Positions 1 through 8,633 are shown, counted from the stretch's first letter. The stretch: 64,000 nucleotides of DNA from LMUY01 sp964245075 (GCA_964245075.1 CAXTLC010000014.1:1-64000), one strand, 5' to 3'. The notes: a model not told the origin generated them from the letters alone. Program-made: numbers and translations.

Positions 1-81
1 GACGCCGGGCTCACAACACAAAACATCGTGCAAACCGCAACAAACGCGCTGGGGAGCCCCCTCTCCCAGAGGGAGACGTAG
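1..81 (+). CDS. dxs: 1-deoxy-D-xylulose-5-phosphate synthase, C-terminal fragment
   Basis: Only the last 26 codons are present; the gene enters from the left edge and stops at TAG 79-81. The translation DAGLTTQNIVQTATNAL resembles the C-terminal helix of DXS, the thiamine-diphosphate enzyme that makes the first intermediate of the non-mevalonate isoprenoid pathway. The following tail (GSPLSQRET) is encoded by the left arm of a dispersed palindromic repeat, so the original C-terminus seems to have been replaced by repeat sequence. A dxs-tlyA order is common in Alphaproteobacteria and supports the call. Identification from so short a piece is tentative. Confidence 0.6.
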   Translation, partial: DAGLTTQNIVQTATNALGSPLSQRET

Positions 82-118
82 AACCCCCTCCTTCTGGGAG
101 AGGACAAGGTGAGGGACC
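58..118. repeat. dispersed palindromic repeat between dxs and tlyA
   Basis: Two GC-rich arms (around CTCTCCCAGAGGGAG and CTCCTTCTGGGAGAGG) are followed by a GGTGAGGG tail. It belongs to the same family as the elements at 3424, 13989, 22905, 30667, 38210, 38261, 39125 and 41873. This copy encodes the end of dxs and runs up to the presumed start of tlyA. Confidence 0.7.
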
Positions 119-125
119 AGCGCGC

Positions 126-854
126 GCCAAGCAACGCGCCGACCAGCTTCTTCTCGACCGCGGCCTCGTCGAGTCCCGCGCCCGCGCCCAAGCCCTCATC
201 CTGGCCGGCAAGGTGTTCACCGGCACGCGGCGGATCGAGAAGGCTGGCACTCCGCTGCCATCCGACGCACCGCTGGAGGTCAAGGGCCAGGATCATCCCT
301 GGGTGTCCCGTGGCGGCCTCAAGCTCGCCCACGCCTTGCCCCACTTCAGCCTGTCCCCCGCCGGCCTTGCCTGCCTCGACGTGGGCGCCTCCACCGGCGG
401 GTTCACCGACGTGTTGCTGGCGGGCGGCGCTGCCCGGGTGCATGCCGTGGACGTGGGGCATGGCCAGCTCGCCTGGAAACTGCGCAGCGATCCTCGCGTG
501 ATCGTGCACGAGCGCACCAACGCCCGTCACCTCACCCTTCCCGAGCCGGTCGGCGCGCTGGTGTGCGACGCCAGCTTCATCGGCTTGCGCACCCTGCTGC
601 CCGCGCCGCTCGCCTGCTGCACGCCGGGCGCCTGGGCGGTGGCGTTGGTCAAGCCGCAGTTCGAGGCCGGACCTGGCCAAGTCGGCAAGAACGGCGTCGT
701 GCGTGACCCGGCGGTGCACGACGCGGTCTGCGCCGCGATCCGCGAGTGGTGGTCCGCCCTGCCAGGCTGGACGGTGCTGGGGATTGAGCCGAGCCCGATC
801 ACCGGGCCGGAGGGCAATCGCGAGTTCCTGTTGGCAGCGCGTCTGGCTCCTTAG
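126..854 (+). CDS. tlyA: TlyA family rRNA (cytidine-2'-O)-methyltransferase
   Basis: TlyA proteins methylate the 2'-O of cytidines in 16S and/or 23S rRNA. The translation opens with an S4 RNA-binding domain (AKQRADQLLLDRGLVESRAR, then AGKVFTGTRRIEK), followed by an FtsJ-like Rossmann methyltransferase with SAM motif LDVGASTGGFTD and the family segment LVKPQFEAG. The start is unresolved. Homology begins at about 126, but the frame has no ATG, GTG or TTG between the dxs stop and the GTG at 213, and starting at 213 would delete most of the S4 domain. A GTG at 109 lies in another frame. A palindromic repeat abuts the 5' end, so the normal start may have been disrupted or a base may be missing from the assembly. 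The full-length product would be about 242 residues, normal for the family. Confidence 0.8.
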   Translation, partial: AKQRADQLLLDRGLVESRARAQALILAGKVFTGTRRIEKAGTPLPSDAPLEVKGQDHPWVSRGGLKLAHALPHFSLSPAGLACLDVGASTGGFTDVLLAGGAARVHAVDVGHGQLAWKLRSDPRVIVHERTNARHLTLPEPVGALVCDASFIGLRTLLPAPLACCTPGAWAVALVKPQFEAGPGQVGKNGVVRDPAVHDAVCAAIREWWSALPGWTVLGIEPSPITGPEGNREFLLAARLAP

Positions 855-867
855 ACGGCTTTTTGGC

Positions 868-883
868 TGACCGTGAACGGTCA
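868..883. promoter_or_regulatory. perfect 7-bp inverted repeat upstream of selO
   Basis: TGACCGT and ACGGTCA are separated by two bases, in the 147-bp gap between tlyA and selO. No T-run follows on either strand, so it does not look like an intrinsic terminator. A protein-binding site or RNA hairpin is possible; no further support is visible. Confidence 0.3.
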
Positions 884-1001
884 ACGCGGCCTAACTCTTT
901 GTTTGGCCTTGGCAATTGACGCCCTGACTGTTTCCAGCCGGGGCGATTGCAGGCTAGGGCGCGTGCGCCTATCTGCGCGGAAACCCGCATGAGGCTCTGC
1001 C

Positions 1002-2396
1002 ATGCCGCTCTCGGACAGCGTCCGCCCGTCCACCGCCCACGCCGCCTTGGGCGACGCGTTCTTCGACCCGGTGGACCCGGCGGACTTCCCCCAGGCCGTC
1101 CTGCGCCACCGCGACAGCCGATGGGCCGCCCGGATCGGGCTGGACACGCTGACCGACGCCGAATGGGTCGCTCGCATGGCGCAGTTCCAGCCGTTGCCGG
1201 GCAGCCATCCCCGGCCGCTGGCGCTGCGCTACCACGGGCACCAGTTCCGCAGCTACAACCCCGACCTCGGCGACGGGCGCGGCTTCCTCTACGCCCAGCT
1301 CCATGACCTGGTGGACGGGCGGCTGCTGGACCTCGGCACCAAGGGCAGCGGCACCACCCCCTGGTCCCGCAAGGGCGATGGACGGCTGACCCTGAAGGGC
1401 GGCGTGCGCGAGGTGCTCGCCACCGAGATGCTGGAAGCCCAGGGCGTGTACACCTCCAAGTCTCTGAGCCTGGTGGAAACCGGCGAGAATCTCGTGCGCT
1501 ACGACGAGCCTTCTCCGACCCGCGGGGCGGTGCTGGTGCGGCTGAGCCATGGGCATATCCGCATCGGCTCGTTCCAACGCCAGGCGGCGCTGGGTGACGA
1601 GGCGGCGCTCGCCCGGCTGCTGGACTATTCGGTCGAGACGTACGTTCCCGAAGCGCGGCGGGAGGTCCAGGCGGAGCGGGCCGTGGCGTTCCTGCACGCG
1701 GTGTGCGCCCGGGTGGCGCGGCTGGGCGCGCAGTGGATGGCGGCCGGGTTCGTCCACGGCGTGCTGAACACCGATAACATCAACATCACCGGCGAGAGCT
1801 TCGACTACGGTCCCTGGCGCTGGCTGCCCACCTACGACCCGGCGTTCACCGCCGCCTACTTCGACGAGAACGGGCTGTACGCCTACGGCCGGCAGCCGGA
1901 AACGCTGCAATGGAACCTGACCCGGCTGGCCGAGTGCCTGCTGACCTTCGCGGACAAGGATGCGCTGATCGGTGCCTTGGAGAGCTTCGCCCCGGCGTTC
2001 CGGGCGGAGCACGACGGGGCCACGCTGCGCCGCCTAGGCATCGCGCCGCGCGGGGCGGAGGAGGACGCCGCCCTGGCCCGAACCTGGTGGCGCACCCTGG
2101 CCGAAACGCAGGCGCCGTTCGAGTGGGCGCTCTTTCACGCCTTCGGCGGCGAACTGGGCAGCGAGTTGGGGACGCCGTTCGATGCCGTCCGCACGGCGCT
2201 CGACGGGTATGATCGTCCTGGCCGGCCGGACCACGCGTATTTCCGCCAGTCCGGCCCCTGCACGATGCTGATCGACGAGGTGGAGGCGATCTGGGCGCCG
2301 ATCGCGGCCGATGACGATTGGTCCCGCTTCCACGCGAAGGTCGCCGCGATCCGGTCGATGGGGGACGGGCTCGGCCTGGGCATGACGCCGGGCTGA
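1002..2396 (+). CDS. selO: protein adenylyltransferase SelO (YdiU/UPF0061 family)
   Basis: SelO is a pseudokinase-fold enzyme that transfers AMP from ATP to hydroxyl side chains of proteins and is linked to redox stress. Family signatures are present: LALRYHGHQF near residue 70, the nucleotide-binding KGSGTTPWSRKGDGRLTLKG, and the metal/catalytic segments NTDNINITG and FDYGPW. At 464 residues it is slightly shorter than E. coli YdiU, and it ends in GLGLGMTPG without the C-terminal cysteine or selenocysteine tail of longer members. The gene stands alone in a 147-bp gap after tlyA and is followed 20 bp later by the epimerase-like gene. Confidence 0.92.
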   Translation: MPLSDSVRPSTAHAALGDAFFDPVDPADFPQAVLRHRDSRWAARIGLDTLTDAEWVARMAQFQPLPGSHPRPLALRYHGHQFRSYNPDLGDGRGFLYAQLHDLVDGRLLDLGTKGSGTTPWSRKGDGRLTLKGGVREVLATEMLEAQGVYTSKSLSLVETGENLVRYDEPSPTRGAVLVRLSHGHIRIGSFQRQAALGDEAALARLLDYSVETYVPEARREVQAERAVAFLHAVCARVARLGAQWMAAGFVHGVLNTDNINITGESFDYGPWRWLPTYDPAFTAAYFDENGLYAYGRQPETLQWNLTRLAECLLTFADKDALIGALESFAPAFRAEHDGATLRRLGIAPRGAEEDAALARTWWRTLAETQAPFEWALFHAFGGELGSELGTPFDAVRTALDGYDRPGRPDHAYFRQSGPCTMLIDEVEAIWAPIAADDDWSRFHAKVAAIRSMGDGLGLGMTPG

Positions 2397-2416
2397 CGCC
2401 GTGCAAGACTTCGCCC

Positions 2417-3415
2417 ATGGCACGCCACAGCTTCTTCTGCATTGACGCCCACACCTGCGGCAATCCGGTCCGCGTCGTGGCGGGCGGCGGCCCGTTGCTG
2501 CCGAACGTGCCGATGGCGGAGAAGCGGCAGATCTTCATGCGCGAGCACGACTGGGTGCGCCGCGCGCTGATGTTCGAGCCGCGGGGCCACGACGTGATGT
2601 CGGGCTCCATCCTGTACCCGTCCAGCCGCGAGGATTGCGAGTTGGGCGTGCTGTACATCGAGGTCACGGGCTGCCTGCCGATGTGCGGCCACGGCACGAT
2701 CGGCACCGTGACCGTCGCCATTGAGGAGGGCCTGGTGCAGCCGCGCACCCCCGGCCGTTTCGCCATCGAGGCGCCAGCCGGCCGGGTGGAGGTGGAATAC
2801 GTGCAGGACGGCGCCTTCGTGGAGCAGGTGCGCCTGCACAACGTCCCCGCCTACCTCCACGCCGCCGACGTGCGGGTGCACGTGCCTTGCCTGGGCGAGT
2901 TGGTGGTCGACGTCGCGTATGGCGGCAACTTCTACGCCATTATCGAGCCGCAGCCCGGCTGGCCCGGACTGGACGCGGCCAGCACGCTGGACCTGATCCG
3001 CTGGAGCCCGGCCGTGCGCCAGGCCGTGCAGGCGGCGGTGGCGCCGGTGCATCCGGAAGACCCGCGCATCGGTGGCGTCACCCACGTCCAATGGTGCGGC
3101 GCGCCGCGGAATGGCCGGGCGCACGCCCGCAACGCGGTGTTCTACGGCGAGGCCGCGATCGACCGCTCGCCATGCGGCACCGGCTCCTCGGCGCGCATGG
3201 CGCAGCTCGCGGCCAAGGGGCGGCTGGCGGTGGGCGACACGTTCATCCACGAGAGCATCATCGGCAGCCTGTTCGACTGCCGGGTGGAGGCGGCCGCCTC
3301 CGTCGGCAAGCATCCCGGCATCCGGCCGAGCGTCGCGGGCTGGGCGCGCATCACCGGGCACAACACCATCTTCGTGGACGACCGAGACCCGTTCGCGCAC
3401 GGTTTCCAGGTTTAG
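2417..3415 (+). CDS. proline racemase family protein, probable 4-hydroxyproline 2-epimerase
   Basis: Members invert the alpha-carbon of proline or 4-hydroxyproline with two cysteines acting as acid and base. Both are visible: MCGHGTIG near residue 93 and SPCGTGSSARMA near residue 252. Two cysteines point to a racemase/epimerase rather than the trans-3-hydroxyproline dehydratase branch, which has Thr in place of one. The 332-residue length is typical. The start ATG at 2417 (MARHSFFCIDAHTCGNP) gives the usual family N-terminus. No other hydroxyproline catabolic gene is adjacent, so the substrate is inferred from family only. Confidence 0.85.
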   Translation: MARHSFFCIDAHTCGNPVRVVAGGGPLLPNVPMAEKRQIFMREHDWVRRALMFEPRGHDVMSGSILYPSSREDCELGVLYIEVTGCLPMCGHGTIGTVTVAIEEGLVQPRTPGRFAIEAPAGRVEVEYVQDGAFVEQVRLHNVPAYLHAADVRVHVPCLGELVVDVAYGGNFYAIIEPQPGWPGLDAASTLDLIRWSPAVRQAVQAAVAPVHPEDPRIGGVTHVQWCGAPRNGRAHARNAVFYGEAAIDRSPCGTGSSARMAQLAAKGRLAVGDTFIHESIIGSLFDCRVEAAASVGKHPGIRPSVAGWARITGHNTIFVDDRDPFAHGFQV

Positions 3416-3423
3416 CGAGCCGA

Positions 3424-3466
3424 ACTCTTCTCCTTCTCTTTTTGGGAGAGGGCCGGGGCGAGGGCC
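3424..3466. repeat. dispersed palindromic repeat between convergent genes
   Basis: The core TTGGGAGAGGGCCGGGGCGA matches the family consensus. It fills the 53-bp gap between the convergent epimerase-like gene and carboxypeptidase, where its hairpin could end transcription in both directions. Confidence 0.7.
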
Positions 3467-3468
3467 AG

Positions 3469-4965
3469 CTAGGCCAAGTATCGCGCCGTCAGGTGCGCCT
3501 CGAAATCCGCAGGATCGAGCGGCTTCCCCGTCGCGGCACGCAGCAGTTCATTGAACGGCAGCCGGCTGCCTTGCGCGTGCACATGAACCCGCAGCCAGGC
3601 CAGCAAGGGCGCGTGCTCGCCGCGGGCCAGCGCCGCGTCCAAGTCCGGCACCGCCCGGCGCGCGGCGGCCATCAGCTGCGCCGCCGCCATAGCGCCCAGC
3701 GTGTAGGACGGGAAGTAGCCGAACCCGCCATCATACCAATGGATGTCCTGCAGGCAGCCTCGCGCATCGTCCGGCGGCGTGATGCCCAGCAGTTCGCCCA
3801 TGCCCTCGTTCCAGGCGCCGGGCAGGTCCGCCACGCGCAGGTCGCCGCCCATCAGGGCCTGCTCCAGCCGGAAGCGCAGGATCACGTGCGCCGGATAGGT
3901 CAGCTCGTCGGCGTCCACGCGGATGAAGCCCGGCTGCACCCGGCGCCAAAGACGGGCCAGGTTAGCGGTCCCGTATGGCGCCGGGTCACCGCCGAATGCC
4001 GCGTGCAGCTCGGGGCCGAGCCAGGACAGGTACGCGTCCGACCGGCAGGCCTGCATCTCCACGATCAGTGACTGGCTCTCGTGCGCGGCCATTCCGGCGG
4101 CCTCGCCCACGGGCTGCCTGGCGTGCGCGGCGGGCAGCCCGCGCTCGTAAAGGGCGTGCCCCGTCTCGTGCAGCACGCCCATGACGGCGCCCGCCGGGTC
4201 GGCCTCGTCGTAGCGGGTGGTGATCCGCACGTCCGTCGGCGTGCCGCCGCAGAACGGGTGGGTGGAGCGGTCGAGCCGGGCGTGGGTGAATTCCAGCCCG
4301 GCGCGTTGCGACAAGCGGCGGCACAACGCCTCCTGCGTGTCGGCCGGGAACGGGCCGGGAAGCGGGAGCGGGGCGGGGGCGGCGTCCTGCCGGGCCTGCG
4401 CGCGGGGCAGCGCGTCCTTCAGGAAAGCCTGGTAGCGGCTGAACACCGGTGCCACGTCGGCTGCGCCGATGCCGGGCTGGTAGCCGTCCATCAGCGCGTC
4501 ATACGGCGAAAGGCCCAGGGCGGGGGCAATGGCGTCGGCAGCCTGCCGGGTCAGCCGCACCACTTCCGCCAGGTGGGGGGCGACGGCGGCGAAATCGGCG
4601 TTGCGCCGCGCTTGCCGCCAGACCGTCTCGCAGGCGGCGTTGGCGCGCGTCGAGGCTTCCACCAGGTCGGCGGGAACCGCGGTGGCGCGGGTGTGGGCAT
4701 GGCGCATGAGGTGAAGGTTGGCGTCCTGCCACGGCTCGGCCGGCGCCTCCGCTTCCGCCAGGTCGTCGGCGACAGACGGGTCCGTGAGCAGCCCATGCGC
4801 CAGTCCGGCCAGCACCGCCAGTTGCTCGCCGCGCGCGGCGGCGCCGCCCGGCGGCATGACGGCGGCGGCATCCCAGCCAAGCATGGCAGCAGCTTCGTTC
4901 AGCGTGGCGACACGGGTGAATCGGTCGTGCAATCGCCGGTAGGCGATGTCAGCGGCGGCGTTCAT
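3469..4965 (-). CDS. carboxypeptidase Taq family metallopeptidase (M32)
   Basis: M32 enzymes are cytoplasmic zinc carboxypeptidases of broad specificity. The zinc motif HETGH lies at about residues 266-270 of the 498-residue product, followed by the family segment AAHESQS. The C-terminal region (DIHWYDGGFGYFPSYTLG) is strongly M32-like. The chosen ATG at 4965 overlaps the surf1 stop by four bases (ATGA), making this the last gene of the cytochrome oxidase operon. An ATG further upstream would lie inside surf1 and adds residues without family likeness. No functional link to oxidase assembly is known; co-transcription is inferred from the overlap. Confidence 0.92.
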   Translation of the reverse strand: MNAAADIAYRRLHDRFTRVATLNEAAAMLGWDAAAVMPPGGAAARGEQLAVLAGLAHGLLTDPSVADDLAEAEAPAEPWQDANLHLMRHAHTRATAVPADLVEASTRANAACETVWRQARRNADFAAVAPHLAEVVRLTRQAADAIAPALGLSPYDALMDGYQPGIGAADVAPVFSRYQAFLKDALPRAQARQDAAPAPLPLPGPFPADTQEALCRRLSQRAGLEFTHARLDRSTHPFCGGTPTDVRITTRYDEADPAGAVMGVLHETGHALYERGLPAAHARQPVGEAAGMAAHESQSLIVEMQACRSDAYLSWLGPELHAAFGGDPAPYGTANLARLWRRVQPGFIRVDADELTYPAHVILRFRLEQALMGGDLRVADLPGAWNEGMGELLGITPPDDARGCLQDIHWYDGGFGYFPSYTLGAMAAAQLMAAARRAVPDLDAALARGEHAPLLAWLRVHVHAQGSRLPFNELLRAATGKPLDPADFEAHLTARYLA

Positions 4966-5666
4966 TCGGCTTCCCCGGAGCGGACCGTCTTGCGGCAATA
5001 GGCGGTGAACACGACTAGCAAGGCGAATGCCAGTCCGAACCAGGTCAGCGCGTAGTTCAGGTGGTCATTGGAGGGGCGGGGCAGCGCGGTCGCGGGCTCG
5101 GGCAGGCTGCCGGGCGGACCCATGGCGACCAGGATGAACGGCGCGACCTGCGTCAAGCCGAGCGCGCCGCCGATCTTCGCCGGGTCCAGGGTGTAGAAAC
5201 GCCTCGCAGCCATGTCATCGGTCGCGCTGAACAGGCCCGGCGCGTCCGGCGCGCGAACGTAGCCCACCACGTCCCCACTGCCCGGCGCACCGGCCTGGCC
5301 GTCCGGCGCCCAGCCGAGGTCCACCAGCACGGGGGATTGCCCAGGACGCTCCAGCGGCTCGATCAGTTGCTCGCCCATGACCGGACCCGTCGGCGTGTCC
5401 CGCACGTCCGCCCCGTAGCGCGCGCGCAGGTCGGTCCGCAGCCGGCCGCGCACCGCTACCTTGGTGAACGGCAGCGGGTTGGCTGGCAACGGGATGGCGG
5501 GGGACAGCTCCGCGTGGTCGATCTCGGCCAGGATGCCCAGCTTCCACTGCCGCCGCTGCAACTGCCACGCGCCCAAGCCCAGCAGGATGGCCAGCATGAC
5601 GGCGGTAGCCAGCGCCGGGACGAGCAAGGGATGCCGGGCGGTCCGCAGTGCCCCAGAGGCGCTCAT
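4962..5666 (-). CDS. surf1: SURF1 family cytochrome oxidase assembly protein
   Basis: SURF1 helps insert heme a into subunit I of aa3 oxidases. The 234-residue protein has the family layout: an N-terminal membrane segment (about residues 12-33) followed by GAWQLQRRQWK, a periplasmic domain with VLVDLGWAP, and a C-terminal membrane segment after the conserved NHLNYALTWFGLA-type stretch. The start at 5666 overlaps the DUF983 stop by four bases, and the stop overlaps the next gene in the same way. Its place downstream of ctaE and the DUF983 gene is the standard alphaproteobacterial arrangement. Confidence 0.93.
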   Translation of the reverse strand: MSASGALRTARHPLLVPALATAVMLAILLGLGAWQLQRRQWKLGILAEIDHAELSPAIPLPANPLPFTKVAVRGRLRTDLRARYGADVRDTPTGPVMGEQLIEPLERPGQSPVLVDLGWAPDGQAGAPGSGDVVGYVRAPDAPGLFSATDDMAARRFYTLDPAKIGGALGLTQVAPFILVAMGPPGSLPEPATALPRPSNDHLNYALTWFGLAFALLVVFTAYCRKTVRSGEAE

Positions 5667-6025
5667 CCGGCGCCCATTTCCCCGGGCCGGTTGCGGAACT
5701 GCTGGGCGATCAGGAACGCCTTGAACGGCCGCATCATCCCCACCGTGATCGGGATCGCCAGGGCCGGCCACAGGATCACGTGTACCCAGAGCGGCGGGTT
5801 GAAGCGGAACTCCACCCAGAACGCGAGCGACACCAGGAACGCGCTCTCGATCAGGATGATGAAAGCGGCGGCGCCGTCCCCCGTGTCGGCCGCCGCCAGG
5901 TCCAGGTCACACACCGTGCAGCGGTCCCGGACGGTCAGGATGCCCTGGAACAGCTTGCCCTGCCCACAACGGGGGCAGCGGCAGAGCAGGGAAGCCGCGA
6001 GCAGGCTCGGCGGGGTGGGTGCCAC
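5663..6025 (-). CDS. DUF983 family membrane protein
   Basis: A 120-residue protein with two zinc-ribbon-like CxxC pairs (CRCPRCGQG and DRCTVCDLD) ahead of two strongly hydrophobic segments. DUF983 proteins are routinely encoded between ctaE and surf1 in Alphaproteobacteria, and a role in oxidase biogenesis is assumed from that context; no biochemical function is established. It begins one base after the ctaE stop and its stop overlaps the surf1 start. Confidence 0.9.
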   Translation of the reverse strand: MAPTPPSLLAASLLCRCPRCGQGKLFQGILTVRDRCTVCDLDLAAADTGDGAAAFIILIESAFLVSLAFWVEFRFNPPLWVHVILWPALAIPITVGMMRPFKAFLIAQQFRNRPGEMGAG

Positions 6026-6026
6026 G

Positions 6027-6878
6027 CTACTCCGCGACCGTGACGCCGGCGCCCCAGAGGTACACGGCGACGAACAGGAACAGCCAGACCACGTCCACGA
6101 AATGCCAGTACCAGGCCGCCGCCTCGAACCCGAAGTGCCGCTGCGGGGTGAACTGGCCGGCGCGGGAGCGGAACCAGCACACTGTCAGGAAGCAGGTGCC
6201 GACGATCACGTGGAAGCCGTGGAAGCCGGTGGCCAGGAAGAACACGGCCGGGTAAACGCCGCCGCCGTCGAACTTGAACGGCGCTTCGGAGTACTCCATC
6301 GCCTGGAAGCCGGTGAAGGACATGCCGAGCAGCAGGGTCAGCCCGAGCGCCATGATCAAGTGGCGGCGGTCGCCCTCCAGCAGCGCGTGATGCGCCCAGG
6401 TGACGGTGCAGCCGGACAGCAGCAGGATCATCGTGTTCAGCAGCGGCAGGCTGAACGGGTCAAAGGTGTGGATGCCCGCGGGTGGCCAGACAGCCGGACC
6501 GACCGCGTCCAGCACGTGCTCGGGGAACAGGGCGAAGTGGAAGAAAGCCCAGAAGAAGCCGACGAAGAACATGACCTCGCTGGTGATGAACAGCGTCATG
6601 CCGTAGCGCAGGCCCAGGCGCACGACCGGGGAATGCAGCCCCGGCGTCCGGCTCTCCTTCAGCACGTCCAGCCACCAGAACGCCATGGTCGCGAGCACCA
6701 CGAACAGCCCGGCGCCAAGCCAGAAGTACGACCCGTAATGCGCCGCGTGGATGATGCCCACCACCGTCACCCCAGCCCCCAGCGAGCCGGCCAGCGGCCA
6801 GGGGCTCGGGTTCACCAGATGGTAGGGCTGCTTCATCCCGGACGAGATCTCGGAGGCGGTGGTGACGTGGGTGTCCAT
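6027..6878 (-). CDS. ctaE: cytochrome c oxidase subunit III
   Basis: Subunit III of the aa3-type heme-copper oxidase in the cytoplasmic membrane. The 283-residue product has seven hydrophobic segments and the family signatures HLVNPSPWP, EVMFFVGFFWAFFH and the C-terminal WYWHFVDVVWLFLF. The start at 6878 (MDTHVTTASEI) is preferred over an upstream codon that adds a basic stretch without likeness to the family. It follows ctaG by about 60 bp. Confidence 0.97.
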   Translation of the reverse strand: MDTHVTTASEISSGMKQPYHLVNPSPWPLAGSLGAGVTVVGIIHAAHYGSYFWLGAGLFVVLATMAFWWLDVLKESRTPGLHSPVVRLGLRYGMTLFITSEVMFFVGFFWAFFHFALFPEHVLDAVGPAVWPPAGIHTFDPFSLPLLNTMILLLSGCTVTWAHHALLEGDRRHLIMALGLTLLLGMSFTGFQAMEYSEAPFKFDGGGVYPAVFFLATGFHGFHVIVGTCFLTVCWFRSRAGQFTPQRHFGFEAAAWYWHFVDVVWLFLFVAVYLWGAGVTVAE

Positions 6879-6938
6879 GATGACCCTACAAAATACTCTG
6901 AGACATTTTCGCCACAATAGGCGAGTGCGGGACGGACG

Positions 6939-7553
6939 TCACCCCCCGGCGCTTCCCGGTTCCAGCACGCGCGGCGCAGCCGTGTTGCCGGTATGCGGCC
7001 CGGCCTTGGCCAGCGCGCCGGACCGGGCGGCTTCTTCCAGCGAGGGGAAGAACGTGTAGGACAGCGTGATCGTGTGGATATCCCGGGTTTCCGGGTCCTG
7101 CAGGATGGCCGGGTCCACCCAGAAGGAGACGGGGAACTGCACCTTCTCGCCCGGCGACAGCGTTTGTGAGGTGAAGCAGAAGCATTCCGTCTTATGGAAA
7201 TACCGGCCGGCGACGTCCGGGGTGACGTTGTAAAGCGCGTGGCCGGTGATCGTATGGTCGGACAGGTTCTTGCCATCGAAGAACGCCAGTTGCTCCTCGC
7301 CGAGCTGCATCGTGACGTGCTTCAGTTCGGGGGCGAACGCCCAGGGCAGTTGCGGGCTGGTGTCCGCGTTCATGGCGACGGTGACGGAGCGGGACACCGC
7401 GCCGGGAGCCGCCTGCGGGCCGATCTGCGGCGTGCCGTCATAGCCGGTCGCGGCGCAGAACATGCGGTACAACGGGACGGACGCGAATGCCACGCCCACC
7501 ATGCCTGCCACCACGACGGCCAGCCCGGCACCGATCGCCGCGTTGCGCCTCAT
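6939..7553 (-). CDS. ctaG: cytochrome oxidase copper chaperone CtaG/Cox11
   Basis: Cox11 delivers copper to the CuB site of subunit I. The 204-residue protein has one N-terminal membrane anchor (residues 5-27), the conserved SVPLYRMFCAATGYDG and the copper-binding CFCF motif in KTECFCFTSQTL. The C-terminal HTITLSYTFFP is also standard. Its ATG overlaps the stop of the small upstream gene by four bases. Confidence 0.96.
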   Translation of the reverse strand: MRRNAAIGAGLAVVVAGMVGVAFASVPLYRMFCAATGYDGTPQIGPQAAPGAVSRSVTVAMNADTSPQLPWAFAPELKHVTMQLGEEQLAFFDGKNLSDHTITGHALYNVTPDVAGRYFHKTECFCFTSQTLSPGEKVQFPVSFWVDPAILQDPETRDIHTITLSYTFFPSLEEAARSGALAKAGPHTGNTAAPRVLEPGSAGG

Positions 7554-7702
7554 GACCCCCGCAGCTTCACGATGGCGATCGCGTAGAACAGCGCCGCCAC
7601 CGAGACGAGCGCCACCAGCAGGGCGATGTTGCGGCCACGCTGGCGGCGGCGCAGTTCCACTGCCTGCGCCGGGGTGAGCGGCGGCGGGAAGCCGTCATCC
7701 AA
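7550..7702 (-). CDS. small CoxF-like single-span membrane protein of the oxidase operon
   Basis: A 50-residue product starting at TTG 7702: a short proline-rich head (DDGFPPPLTPAQ), a basic patch (ELRRRQRGR), one hydrophobic span (about residues 26-45) and a KLRGS tail. Small proteins of this layout between ctaB and ctaG are common in Alphaproteobacteria and are often called CoxF. The gene overlaps the ctaB stop and its own stop overlaps the ctaG ATG, so it is translationally coupled on both sides. The TTG start is inferred; no in-frame ATG or GTG exists that keeps it outside ctaB. Confidence 0.7.
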   Translation of the reverse strand: MDDGFPPPLTPAQAVELRRRQRGRNIALLVALVSVAALFYAIAIVKLRGS

Positions 7703-8633
7703 CGTAGTGGTCGACCGCGACGGCGGCGAACAGCAGCGCCAGGTAGGCGAGCGAGTAGCGGAACGCGGCGCGCGCAGGGGCGTCCTTGGTGAGGCTGACG
7801 CCAGCCGCATCCTGCTTGTCGCGCCAGACCAGGACAGCGCTGAACACGAACCCGGCGCCGAGTGCGGCAGCGGTCAGCCCATAGACCGGGCCAGCCATCC
7901 CGAGCGCCCAGGGCAGCATGGAGAACGGCGCCAGGACCAGGGTGTAGAGCAGGATCTGCAACCGCGTGTGCCGTGCGCCCGCCACCACCGGCAGCATGGG
8001 AACGCCGGCACGCCCGTAATCCTTGCAGGCGTAGAGCGCCAGCGACCAGAAATGCGGCGGCGTCCACAGGAACACGATGCCGAACAGCACCAGCGGCATG
8101 GCCGAGACGTGCCCGGTCACCGCCGCCCAGCCGATCACCGGCGGGAACGCGCCAGCAGCGCCGCCGATGACGATGTTCTGCGGCGTCCGGCGCTTCAGCC
8201 ACATCGTGTAGATGAAAACGTAGAACGCGATGGACAGCGCCAGCCACCCTGCCGCGACGACGTTGGTGGCAAGCGCCATCACCACCACGGACGCCACCGA
8301 GAGCACCACGCCGAAGGCTAGCGCCTCGCCGGGATCGACCCGGCCGGCAGGAATCGGACGCCGCATGGTGCGGTTCATCACCGCGTCGATGTCGCGGTCA
8401 TACCACATGTTGATCGCGCCGGCCGCGCCGGCCGCCACCGCGATGCACATCACCGCGGTGAAGAACAGCACCGGATGCAGGTGCCCCGGCGCCACCATCA
8501 TGCCGACGATCCCTGTCAGCACCACGAGGGTCACGACCCGCGGCTTGAGCAGGTTCACCCAGTCCCGCCACTCCGCCCCCAACGGGGCGGCAGCGGCGGC
8601 TGAGGCGGCGGGGATCGCGGCTGCCTCGCTCAT
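7695..8633 (-). CDS. ctaB: protoheme IX farnesyltransferase (heme O synthase)
   Basis: Converts protoheme IX to heme O with farnesyl diphosphate, a step toward heme a. The 312-residue membrane protein carries the prenyltransferase motif NMWYDRDIDAVMNRTMRRP and the second Asp-rich loop around YACKDYGRAG. The N-terminal LLKPRVVTLVVLTG is also typical. The start at 8633 overlaps the ctaD stop by four bases, whereas an upstream ATG would run deep into ctaD. Confidence 0.96.
   Translation of the reverse strand: MSEAAAIPAASAAAAAPLGAEWRDWVNLLKPRVVTLVVLTGIVGMMVAPGHLHPVLFFTAVMCIAVAAGAAGAINMWYDRDIDAVMNRTMRRPIPAGRVDPGEALAFGVVLSVASVVVMALATNVVAAGWLALSIAFYVFIYTMWLKRRTPQNIVIGGAAGAFPPVIGWAAVTGHVSAMPLVLFGIVFLWTPPHFWSLALYACKDYGRAGVPMLPVVAGARHTRLQILLYTLVLAPFSMLPWALGMAGPVYGLTAAALGAGFVFSAVLVWRDKQDAAGVSLTKDAPARAAFRYSLAYLALLFAAVAVDHYVG

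Noticed and set aside
868..883. Inverted repeat after tlyA as a rho-independent terminator
   Set aside because: No T-run downstream on either strand; the TTTTT lies before the stem.
969..2012. A 347-codon minus-strand open frame opposite selO
   Set aside because: Antisense shadow of a conserved gene, with no domain likeness.
5061..6920. A 619-codon plus-strand open frame opposite surf1, the DUF983 gene and ctaE
   Set aside because: Low-complexity composition and no recognisable motif; the minus-strand genes are unmistakable.
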